This document shows positions 57,299 through 64,000 of a stretch of 64,000 nt of DNA, one piece after another. Origin of the DNA: CAISIP01 sp031403955 (lineage in GTDB: Bacteria; Pseudomonadota; Gammaproteobacteria; Burkholderiales; Burkholderiaceae_C); NCBI GenBank assembly GCA_031403955.1, contig JANNGR010000401.1, positions 1-64,000 of the forward strand, given 5' to 3'. Position 1 is the first letter of the stretch, and every line of letters begins with the position of its first letter. A program made the translations under genes and the position numbers. The notes beneath the pieces are model-generated. The model had not been told where the DNA came from. It did no database searches and saw nothing but the letters and a program-made list of their open reading frames with translations.

Positions 57299-58077
57299 GT
57301 TGGTACCGGCCGGGCGATCTGGGCTTTGCTGTGCGCGCTCGGCTGGCCAATCTGGGCCATGGGGCGCGGCTGTTCTTGAAATTGGTTACGTTGGTGGGAC
57401 CGAGTTTCAGGCGTTTCGGGCTGATCCGGGACCAGATGCACTTCCTGGGTAACTATTCACTCGCCATTATTGCGGTCTCGGGCCTGTTCGTCGGCTTTGT
57501 CTTCGGGCTGCAGGGGTACTACACGTTGCAGCGTTATGGCTCCGCTGAAGCCCTGGGCTTGCTCGTGACGCTAAGCCTGGTGCGCGAGTTGGGTCCGGTG
57601 GTAACGGCGCTTTTGTTCGCCGGCCGTGCGGGAACTTCGCTAACCGCCGAGATTGGGTTGATGAAGGCCGGCGAGCAAATCAGTGTCATGGAAATGATGG
57701 CGGTCGATCCAGTGCAACGCATTCTTGCGCCACGGTTCTGGGCCGGCGTGATGGTTATGCCGTTGCTGGCGGCAGTTTTCAGCGCAATGGGCATCATCGG
57801 TGGTTGGGTCGTCGGGGTGCTGATGATTGGCGTCGACTCAGGTTCGTTCTGGAGTCAGATTCAAGGTGGGGTGGACGTTTGGCGTGACGTGGGCAACGGC
57901 GTCATCAAGAGTGTTGTGTTTGGTTTTACCGTGACTTTTGTTGCGCTACTTCAGGGATTTGAGGCGCAGGCGACGCCGGAAGGGGTTTCTAAGGCCACCA
58001 CCCGAACTGTAGTGGTCGCGTCTTTGTCAGTCTTGGGTCTGGATTTCATCCTGACTGCAATGATGTTCAGCTTATGA
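57295..58077 (+). CDS. mlaE: Phospholipid ABC transporter permease MlaE
   Basis: A 260-residue inner-membrane permease with five to six hydrophobic segments. The family core is visible in R-E-L-G-P-V-V-T-A-L-L-F-A-G-R-A-G and in A-E-I-G-x-M-K-x-x-E-Q-I. It forms the membrane part of the MlaFEDB complex. The ATG overlaps mlaF by 4 bp; mlaD follows after 67 bp. Confidence 0.95.
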   Translation: MSWYRPGDLGFAVRARLANLGHGARLFLKLVTLVGPSFRRFGLIRDQMHFLGNYSLAIIAVSGLFVGFVFGLQGYYTLQRYGSAEALGLLVTLSLVRELGPVVTALLFAGRAGTSLTAEIGLMKAGEQISVMEMMAVDPVQRILAPRFWAGVMVMPLLAAVFSAMGIIGGWVVGVLMIGVDSGSFWSQIQGGVDVWRDVGNGVIKSVVFGFTVTFVALLQGFEAQATPEGVSKATTRTVVVASLSVLGLDFILTAMMFSL

Positions 58078-58144
58078 ACGTTTTCGAGCGATGCCGGCTC
58101 ACCTACCGTCAATCCCGGGGTTCCCATGAATTTTGGAGGATGTA

Positions 58145-58633
58145 GTGCAACGCTCAAAAAATGATGTCTGGGTCGGACTGTTCGTATTGGCGGGCGCCGC
58201 CGCGATTCTGTTCCTGGCTTTGCAGTCGGCCAACTTGTTGAGTCTGAATTTCCAGCAAACTTATCGTGTTGATGCCAAATTCGACAATGTCGGAGGTCTC
58301 AAGCCCAAGGCTGCGATAAGGAGTGCGGGAGTCGTGGTCGGCCGGGTCGAGGCGATCACGTTTGATGACAAGTCGTTTCAGGCTCGGGTCACGATGGCGA
58401 TGGAGAGCCGTTACGTGTTCCCGAAAGACAGTTCACTCAAGATTCTGACTAGCGGCTTGCTGGGAGAACAATACCTGGGCCTGGAACCAGGCGCTGAAGC
58501 CAAGTCGTTGGTCGCTGGTGATACCATTTCCAATACGCAGTCGGCGGTGGTGCTGGAAAACCTGATCAGCCAATTCTTGTACAGCAAGGCCGCTGATGGA
58601 AGTACAGCGCAGGGCAGCAAGGAAAAAAAATGA
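58145..58633 (+). CDS. mlaD: Phospholipid-binding MCE protein MlaD
   Basis: A 162-residue protein with an N-terminal membrane anchor (about 10-30) and one MCE domain (Y-R-V-D-A-K-F-D-N-V-G-G-L-K, then G-V-V-V-G-R-V, and L-L-G-E-Q-Y-L-G-L). It forms the hexameric periplasmic ring above MlaE. GTG 58145 is preferred because GGAGGA lies four bases upstream; TTG 58133 lies in that site. The stop overlaps mlaA by 4 bp. Confidence 0.94.
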   Translation: MQRSKNDVWVGLFVLAGAAAILFLALQSANLLSLNFQQTYRVDAKFDNVGGLKPKAAIRSAGVVVGRVEAITFDDKSFQARVTMAMESRYVFPKDSSLKILTSGLLGEQYLGLEPGAEAKSLVAGDTISNTQSAVVLENLISQFLYSKAADGSTAQGSKEKK

Positions 58634-59379
58634 CAGCAGTTTTTTGCTCAGCGGCGACTCAAATCGCGCGCCGCGCCATGTCCAGTGGTCTGGTACTGGC
58701 TTCGTTGTTTGGCTGTGCGACCCGGCCCGATGCCCATCCTCGCGATCCGTTTGAGCCATTTAACCGTGGCGTATTCGAGTTTAATGACGCTGTCGACAAA
58801 GCCGTGTTCAAACCGGCAGCCACCGTCTACCGGGAATTGACCCCCAACCTGGTGCGTGCCGGAGTCAGCAATTTTCTTGGCAACCTGGACGATGCCTGGT
58901 CGTTCGTGAACAACGTACTGCAATTCAAGGTGCAGGCGGCAGCGGACAATTTCATGCGCTTTAGCGTGAATACGGTGATGGGCGTGGGCGGCGTTTTCGA
59001 TGTTGCCAGTGAGCTGCGTATCGAGCGGCATCGGGAGGACTTTGGCCAGACGCTTGGTCACTGGGGCGTGTCTACCGGACCCTATCTGGTTCTGCCCTTG
59101 TTAGGACCATCGACTGTCAGGGACACGATAGCGATGCCGGTGGACATGTGGGGCGACCTTGTTTCGCATGTGAACCATGTGCCGACACGTAACACAATCA
59201 AATTGGTAGATCGGCTGGAGACCAGGGCCGGCTTGCTAAGTGTCAGTACAACGCTCGATGAAGCGGCGCTGGACAAGTACAGCTTTACGCGCGATGCGTT
59301 TCTCCAGCGTCGCAGGAATTCTGTATTTGATGGCGAACCACCGGAAGAACGGGCGGATGGCAAGGACAACACGCGATAA
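58630..59379 (+). CDS. mlaA: Outer-membrane phospholipid-extracting lipoprotein MlaA (VacJ)
   Basis: A 249-residue lipoprotein that removes phospholipid from the outer leaflet. The lipobox L-A-S-L-F-G-C puts the Cys at about 29. The family marks are D-P-F-E-P-F-N-R-G-V-F-E-F-N-D, F-L-G-N-L-D-D and G-P-Y-L-V-L-P-L-L-G-P-S-T-V-R-D. It is carried in the mla operon between mlaD and mlaC, the arrangement usual in betaproteobacteria. Confidence 0.94.
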   Translation: MTAVFCSAATQIARRAMSSGLVLASLFGCATRPDAHPRDPFEPFNRGVFEFNDAVDKAVFKPAATVYRELTPNLVRAGVSNFLGNLDDAWSFVNNVLQFKVQAAADNFMRFSVNTVMGVGGVFDVASELRIERHREDFGQTLGHWGVSTGPYLVLPLLGPSTVRDTIAMPVDMWGDLVSHVNHVPTRNTIKLVDRLETRAGLLSVSTTLDEAALDKYSFTRDAFLQRRRNSVFDGEPPEERADGKDNTR

Positions 59380-59494
59380 CATGCCCGTCGGCAAGGCGAC
59401 ATCGAGAGATTGCGTCGAATTTGTCAGCCGCTTTCCGCGCTGCAACGTTATGAAAACCTGGCCCCTTTGGGTAATTTGAATTGAAGGATCAAGG

Positions 59495-60133
59495 ATGCAA
59501 CGTCGTTATTTGAGCCGCCTGGTGGCCTTGGTTTTGGCCAGCGCCACGTTCCTGTCCGTTTTGCCGGTATCGGCAGCGGATGAAGGCGCCGATGCCATGA
59601 TCCAACGCTTGTCATCGGAGGTGCTGGACGGCATCAAGGGTGATAAATCCATTCAAACTGGAGATGTGTCGCGTATCGTTGCGTTGGTCGACGAGCGAAT
59701 CATGCCGAATGTCAACTTTCTGCGCATGACGGCGTCCGCGGTCGGTCCGGCATGGCGCCAGGCGACGCCAGAGCAGCAGAAGCGATTGCAGGACGAGTTC
59801 AAAATCTTGCTTGTGCGCACCTATGCCGGCGCGTTGGCCCAGGTGCATGACCAGACGATTGTCATCAAGCCATTGCGCGCTGCGCCAGACGACAAGGAAG
59901 TGGTGGTTCGTTCCGAGGTTAAAGGCCGCGGAGACCCGATCCAACTGGACTACCGGCTCGAAAAGACGCCTGGTCAAGGCAGTGGCTGGAAGATTTACAA
60001 CCTCAACGTTCTCGGCGTTTGGTTGGTTGAGACCTATCGAAGTCAATTTGCGCAGGAGATCAATGCGAAAGGTATTGACGGGCTAATTGGTACGCTGAGC
60101 GAGCGCAACAAGACCAACGCCAAAAAGGGTTGA
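59495..60133 (+). CDS. mlaC: Periplasmic phospholipid shuttle MlaC
   Basis: A 212-residue soluble periplasmic protein. The signal peptide ends near V-S-A-A-D (residue 28). The MlaC fold is indicated by P-N-V-N-F-L-R-M-T, W-R-Q-A-T-P-E-Q-Q-K-R-L-Q-D-E-F, and W-K-I-Y-N-L-N-V-L-G-V-W-L-V. It carries lipid between MlaA and MlaD. A 115-bp gap precedes it, and its stop overlaps the mlaB start (TGATG). Confidence 0.94.
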   Translation: MQRRYLSRLVALVLASATFLSVLPVSAADEGADAMIQRLSSEVLDGIKGDKSIQTGDVSRIVALVDERIMPNVNFLRMTASAVGPAWRQATPEQQKRLQDEFKILLVRTYAGALAQVHDQTIVIKPLRAAPDDKEVVVRSEVKGRGDPIQLDYRLEKTPGQGSGWKIYNLNVLGVWLVETYRSQFAQEINAKGIDGLIGTLSERNKTNAKKG

Positions 60134-60405
60134 TGGTGCTGGTACTTCCGGTGGACTTGACCCGGACCGAGGCAAAAGCGTGTATGCAGATGCTGGTGCA
60201 AGGGCTGCGCCTGGAGTCCGGATCGACGGTCGTGGTGGACGCGAGCGCATTGACGCGGTTCGACTCCGCGGCGCTGGCGGTTTTGCTGGAGTTTCGTCGC
60301 GAGGGCCTGGCACTCGGCAAGATACTTGCCATCCAGGCGATGCCGGCGCGTTTGCGCGATCTGGCCGCTGTGTACGGAATTGCCGAGTTGCTGCCAGCGG
60401 CGTGA
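60133..60405 (+). CDS. mlaB: STAS-domain protein MlaB
   Basis: A 90-residue STAS-domain protein that binds MlaF and stabilises the transporter. The recognisable part is V-V-V-D-A-S-A-L-T-R-F-D-S-A-A-L-A-V-L-L-E-F-R-R. ATG 60133 shares one base with the mlaC stop. It completes the mlaFEDACB set; the ABC exporter starts 27 bp further on. Confidence 0.9.
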   Translation: MVLVLPVDLTRTEAKACMQMLVQGLRLESGSTVVVDASALTRFDSAALAVLLEFRREGLALGKILAIQAMPARLRDLAAVYGIAELLPAA

Positions 60406-60432
60406 CATGACCCGCTAAAATGGCGGACTCTC

Positions 60433-61374
60433 ATGCCAGCCATTTCCTTTCAGTCGGTTTCCAAAGCTTATTCTTCCTCCCACGGCTCCCGAGACAACAT
60501 GTTTTTGGCGCTGGATTGCGTCAGCCTCGACATACAGCGAGGTGAGTTTTTCGGGCTTTTGGGCCCCAATGGAGCCGGCAAGACCACGATGATCAGCATC
60601 CTCGCCGGCCTGACCCGCGCGACTCAAGGCAGGGTGGAGGTTCTGGGAAGTGATGTCGTGGTTGACTACGCGGATGCGCGGCGAAAACTCGGCGTAGTTC
60701 CACAAGAGCTGGTTTTTGATCCTTTTTTCAATGTACGCGAGGCGCTGCGGATACAGTCGGGTTACTTTGGCGTCAAGAACAACGATGCCTGGATTGACGA
60801 ACTGCTTGACAGCCTTGGCCTTGCCGACAAAGCCAACTCGAATATGCGTCAACTTTCGGGCGGCATGAAGCGGCGCATGCTGGTAGCCCAGGCGCTGGTG
60901 CACAAGCCCCCGGTGATCGTGCTGGATGAGCCGACGGCTGGCGTCGATGTGGAGTTGCGCCAGACCTTGTGGCATTTCATCGCCAAGCTCAACAAGCAAG
61001 GCCACACGGTATTGTTGACAACCCATTACCTGGAAGAGGCTGAAGCGCTGTGCGGTCGGATCGCGATGCTCAAGTCGGGGCGAGTGGTTGCGCTGGACCG
61101 GACCAGTGAATTGCTCAAGGCCGCGTCAAGCAACGTGCTGCGGTTCAAGCTGGACGCCGAGTTGCCCAAGGTACTGGCGGACAAGGCGCGGATTACTGGT
61201 CGAATCGTCCAGTTCCCGGCGCACGACGCGCTGGAGATCGAGAACTACCTGTGCGCCGTGCGCGAGGCCGGCCTACATGCGGAAGATGTAGAAATTCGCA
61301 AGGCGGACCTTGAGGACGTATTTTTGGACGTCATGACGCAGCACCGGCATACGGTTGCCGGAGTGGTGGCGTGA
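60433..61374 (+). CDS. ABC-2-type exporter ATPase (YadG-like)
   Basis: A 313-residue ATPase with Walker A G-P-N-G-A-G-K-T-T, signature L-S-G-G-M-K-R-R, Walker B V-I-V-L-D-E-P-T-A-G-V-D and switch His in L-L-T-T-H-Y-L-E-E-A-E. The C-terminal 70 residues are the usual ABC-2 extension. With the permease that follows it forms a two-gene exporter of unknown substrate. The constant position between mla and ibaG-murA suggests an envelope role, which is inference. Confidence 0.9.
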   Translation: MPAISFQSVSKAYSSSHGSRDNMFLALDCVSLDIQRGEFFGLLGPNGAGKTTMISILAGLTRATQGRVEVLGSDVVVDYADARRKLGVVPQELVFDPFFNVREALRIQSGYFGVKNNDAWIDELLDSLGLADKANSNMRQLSGGMKRRMLVAQALVHKPPVIVLDEPTAGVDVELRQTLWHFIAKLNKQGHTVLLTTHYLEEAEALCGRIAMLKSGRVVALDRTSELLKAASSNVLRFKLDAELPKVLADKARITGRIVQFPAHDALEIENYLCAVREAGLHAEDVEIRKADLEDVFLDVMTQHRHTVAGVVA

Positions 61375-61426
61375 ACCTTCTGGCCAGCAGCGGTGCTGTC
61401 GCCCGCCGGCATGCCATGGAAACAGC

Positions 61427-62182
61427 ATGAGCGGCTGGCAAACTCTGTTCTACAAAGAAGTGCTGCGTTTCTGGAAGGTTGGCTTTCAGACCGTAGCCGC
61501 GCCGGTGCTTACCGCCATCCTGTATCTGCTGATCTTCGGCCATGTGCTTGAAGATCACGTCAAAGTCTACGACACGGTTGCTTATACCGCCTTCCTGGTA
61601 CCAGGCCTGGTGATGATGAGCGTGCTGCAAAATGCATTCGCCAATAGCTCATCGTCGCTGATCCAGAGCAAGATAATGGGAAGCCTTGTATTCCTCTTGT
61701 TGACGCCTTTGTCGCATTGGAACTGGTTTATTGCCTATGTGGCGTCGTCGGTGGTGCGCGGATTGGTTGTTGGCGCAGGTGTGATCGTCGCGACGGCTTG
61801 GTTCGCCAGCCCAAGTTATGTCGCGCCGCTCTGGATTCTTGTGTTTGCGCTGCTCGGGGCGGCGCTTATGGGCACATTGGGCCTGATCGCCGGCTTGTGG
61901 GCCGAGAAATTCGACCAGTTGGCCGCCTTCCAGAATTTTGTCATCATGCCGATGACATTCCTCAGCGGCGTGTTCTATTCGATTCGATCCTTGCCGCCAT
62001 TTTGGCAAGGCGTCAGCCATCTGAACCCGTTCTTCTACATGATCGATGGATTTCGTTACGGCTTCTTCGGCTTGAGTGACGTTTCGCCCTGGCTCAGCCT
62101 GGTCATAGTGGCGACGGCACTGGCGGCCGCAAGCGCGGTGGCCGTGTATTTGCTTCGCATTGGCTACAAGATCCGAACCTGA
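61427..62182 (+). CDS. ABC-2-type exporter permease (YadH-like)
   Basis: A 251-residue membrane protein with six hydrophobic segments and the ABC-2 signature region F-L-S-G-V-F-Y-S-I-R-S-L-P-P-F-W-Q, followed by N-P-F-F-Y-M-I-D-G-F-R-Y-G-F-F-G. It is the membrane partner of the preceding ATPase. ATG 61427 gives M-S-G-W-Q-T-L-F-Y-K-E, the family start; the 52-bp gap to the ATPase holds nothing else recognisable. Confidence 0.9.
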   Translation: MSGWQTLFYKEVLRFWKVGFQTVAAPVLTAILYLLIFGHVLEDHVKVYDTVAYTAFLVPGLVMMSVLQNAFANSSSSLIQSKIMGSLVFLLLTPLSHWNWFIAYVASSVVRGLVVGAGVIVATAWFASPSYVAPLWILVFALLGAALMGTLGLIAGLWAEKFDQLAAFQNFVIMPMTFLSGVFYSIRSLPPFWQGVSHLNPFFYMIDGFRYGFFGLSDVSPWLSLVIVATALAAASAVAVYLLRIGYKIRT

Positions 62183-62196
62183 ATGGACCGTTTGAT

Positions 62197-62436
62197 ATGA
62201 CTGCCGACGAACTCAGGTCCATCATCCTGGCAGGACTTGCCTGTGAGCATTGCACGCTCGAAGGTGATGGCCGGCATTGGTACGCCACGATTGTCTCGTC
62301 GGAATTCGAGGGCAAACGGGCTGTGCAGCGGCACCAACTGGTTTATTCCACGCTCGGGGCGAAAATGCATACCGATGAAGTGCATGCCTTGTCGATGAAA
62401 ACCCTGACGCCGTCCGAATGGAAGGTGAATGGATAA
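62197..62436 (+). CDS. ibaG: BolA-family protein IbaG
   Basis: A 79-residue BolA-like protein that works with monothiol glutaredoxins in Fe-S and acid-stress responses. The core V-S-S-E-F-E-G-K-R-A-V-Q-R-H-Q-L-V-Y and the invariant His are present, with the H-A-L-S-M-K-T-L-T-P end. The stop overlaps the murA start by 8 bp, the ibaG-murA order also found in enterobacteria. Confidence 0.93.
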   Translation: MTADELRSIILAGLACEHCTLEGDGRHWYATIVSSEFEGKRAVQRHQLVYSTLGAKMHTDEVHALSMKTLTPSEWKVNG

Positions 62437-63697
62437 GTTACTGATTCGCGGTGGCCGCCAATTGGATGGCATGGTGCCAATCTCTGGAGCGAAAAATGCT
62501 GCTTTGCCCGAGTTGTGCGCCTGTTTGCTGACGGCACAAGCGGTAACGCTGGAAAACGTTCCGCGCCTGCAGGACGTATCAACCATGGTCAAGCTGATCC
62601 GCAATATGGGGGTGGGTGTTGAACGTGGTGACGATGGCGTGGTGCGCGTTGATGCAAGCAACCTGACGTCGCCGGAGGCGCCGTATGACCTGGTCAAGAC
62701 GATGCGCGCTTCAGTGCTGGCGTTGGGCCCCTTGCTGGCCCGGTTCGGCGAAGCCACGGTGTCTCTGCCTGGCGGGTGCGCCATCGGTTCACGTCCGGTG
62801 GACCAGCATATCAAAGGTCTGACGGCGATGGGCGCCGACATCGTGGTTGAACACGGCTACATGATTGCGAAATTGCGCCCCGGCCGGACCCGCCTCACCG
62901 GTGCCCGCATCACAACCGACATGGTTACCGTGACCGGTACCGAAAACTTTCTGATGGCGGCGGCGCTGGCGCAAGGCGAAACCGTTCTGGAGAATGCCGC
63001 GCAGGAGCCTGAAATCACGGACTTGGCGGAAATGTTGATAGCCATGGGTGCAAGAATTGAAGGACACGGCACCAGCCACATTTTTATAGAAGGTGTGAAC
63101 GCACTAGGTGCCTGCCGCCACCGCGTCGTTGCGGACCGGATCGAGGCCGGTACGTTTCTTTGTGCGGTCGCCGCGGCCGGCGGGGATGTTGTGCTGGCCA
63201 ACGCGCGTGTCGACCATCTGGAAGCGGTGATCGAAAAACTGCTTGCCGCGGGCGCCAGCATCACCGCCGTGCCGGGCGGAATCCGCATCCACTCGCACGG
63301 CAGACTGACGGCGCAAAGTTTCCGGACCACCGAGTATCCCGGGTTCCCCACCGACATGCAGGCCCAGTTCATGGCGCTGAATTGCATCTCCTATGGCAGC
63401 GCGAAGATGACCGAAACAATTTTTGAAAATCGCTTCATGCACGTCAACGAACTGGTGCGCCTGGGCGCGAAAATCCAGATTGATGGCAACGTGGCGGTGT
63501 TAGAAGGCGTGGAAACACTGTCTGGCGCGACCGTCATGGCGACTGATTTACGCGCCTCGGCTAGTCTGGTAATCGCCGGCTTGGTGGCAGACGGGCAGAC
63601 CATGATTGACCGCATTTACCACCTGGATCGCGGTTATGACCAGATGGAGTCCAAGTTGCGCGGTCTCGGCGCGGACATCGAGCGCATATCCGCGTGA
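62429..63697 (+). CDS. murA: UDP-N-acetylglucosamine 1-carboxyvinyltransferase
   Basis: A 422-residue enzyme for the first committed peptidoglycan step. Lys22 in G-A-K-N-A-A-L-P and Cys117 in P-G-G-C-A-I-G-S-R-P-V-D are the key residues; with Cys the enzyme should be of the fosfomycin-sensitive type. The end D-R-G-Y-D-Q-M-E-S-K-L-R-G-L-G-A is normal. hisG starts 10 bp after. Confidence 0.97.
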   Translation: MDKLLIRGGRQLDGMVPISGAKNAALPELCACLLTAQAVTLENVPRLQDVSTMVKLIRNMGVGVERGDDGVVRVDASNLTSPEAPYDLVKTMRASVLALGPLLARFGEATVSLPGGCAIGSRPVDQHIKGLTAMGADIVVEHGYMIAKLRPGRTRLTGARITTDMVTVTGTENFLMAAALAQGETVLENAAQEPEITDLAEMLIAMGARIEGHGTSHIFIEGVNALGACRHRVVADRIEAGTFLCAVAAAGGDVVLANARVDHLEAVIEKLLAAGASITAVPGGIRIHSHGRLTAQSFRTTEYPGFPTDMQAQFMALNCISYGSAKMTETIFENRFMHVNELVRLGAKIQIDGNVAVLEGVETLSGATVMATDLRASASLVIAGLVADGQTMIDRIYHLDRGYDQMESKLRGLGADIERISA

Positions 63698-63707
63698 AGG
63701 TGGCAGG

Positions 63708-64000
63708 ATGATCACGCTTGCGCTCTCCAAAGGCCGGATTTTTGAAGACGCATTGCCTCTTCTTCATGCCGCGGGCGTCAAGATCCTGGATGACCCGGAG
63801 AAATCCAGAAGGCTTATTCTTGCGACCAGCCAGGCCAATGTCAGGATTCTGGTGGTGCGCGCCACCGATGTGCCGACCTATGTGCAGTACGGTGGCGCAG
63901 ACCTGGGAGTTACCGGCAAGGATACCTTGCTCGAACACGGCAGCGACGGCTTGTACCAGCCGCTTGATCTGCATATCGCAAAATGCCGCATCTGTGTGGC
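63708..64000 (+). CDS. hisG: ATP phosphoribosyltransferase (partial, 5' part)
   Basis: The first 97 codons of hisG, cut by the window end. It opens I-T-L-A-L-S-K-G-R-I-F-E-D-A, and has V-R-A-T-D-V-P-T-Y-V-Q-Y-G-G-A-D-L-G-V-T-G-K-D, the PRPP/ATP-binding N-terminal lobe. It starts histidine synthesis. ATG 63708 has GGCAGG a few bases upstream. Whether this is the short HisZ-dependent form cannot be seen. Confidence 0.95.
   Translation, partial: MITLALSKGRIFEDALPLLHAAGVKILDDPEKSRRLILATSQANVRILVVRATDVPTYVQYGGADLGVTGKDTLLEHGSDGLYQPLDLHIAKCRICV

Overview
The window reads as chromosome of a betaproteobacterium of the order Burkholderiales. The evidence is gene order, not a species match: lptM-lysA against cyaY, ponA against pilMNOPQ-aroK-aroB, then dgt, gltB-gltD, mlaFEDACB, a two-gene ABC exporter, ibaG-murA-hisG, plus an imuA-imuB-dnaE2 mutagenesis set and a PEP-CTERM protein. 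DNA is GC-rich throughout. I see no tRNA, rRNA or CRISPR array.

Left part (1-18.1 kb) is the accessory zone. The SOS mutagenesis genes imuA (partial) and imuB sit at the left edge and their partner dnaE2 at 11.8-15.0 kb, on the same strand but about 10.2 kb apart. The space between holds a BrnT/BrnA toxin-antitoxin pair, a racemase-family remnant and a lipid-modification locus of unusual design. One protein fuses zinc ribbons, a class III cyclase-like domain, an AAA ATPase, TPRs and a complete cytochrome P450. A second fuses an acyl carrier protein, a fatty-acyl-AMP ligase and a PlsC-type acyltransferase. A divergent gene encodes a cyclopropane-fatty-acid-synthase-type methyltransferase. This locus is the best candidate for an undescribed system. 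dnaE2 keeps its own LexA box and carries an in-frame REP-like repeat. Its last 86 bp are copied exactly 2.2 kb downstream, enclosing a PEP-CTERM gene with a sigma-54 promoter and several decayed genes (IS91-type, Bug/TctC receptor, MaoC hydratase). A MazEF pair follows.

Middle part (18.2-38 kb) has a choline-sulfatase-like gene, a translationally coupled patatin phospholipase (with cNMP-binding domain) and single-module NRPS, and a TVP38-type membrane protein. Housekeeping genes follow: metK, two lipid A acyltransferases, an alpha/beta hydrolase with engB, cytochrome c4, msrP-msrQ, lysA-lptM, cyaY and the penicillin-binding protein gene ponA, whose N-terminal coding region has a run of ten C.

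Right part (38-64 kb) is mostly conserved operons. pilMNOPQ builds the type IV pilus inner-membrane assembly and outer-membrane secretin, followed by aroK-aroB (shikimate pathway). dgt, an MFS transporter, a DUF1415 gene and a methyltransferase gene overlap one another by 4 bp. A REP-associated tyrosine transposase with inverted-repeat ends lies between these and gltBD (glutamate synthase); its left end supplies the stop codon of the methyltransferase. An intrinsic terminator directly abuts the mlaF start codon. The Mla set (phospholipid retrograde transport), an ABC exporter, ibaG, murA and the start of hisG complete the window.
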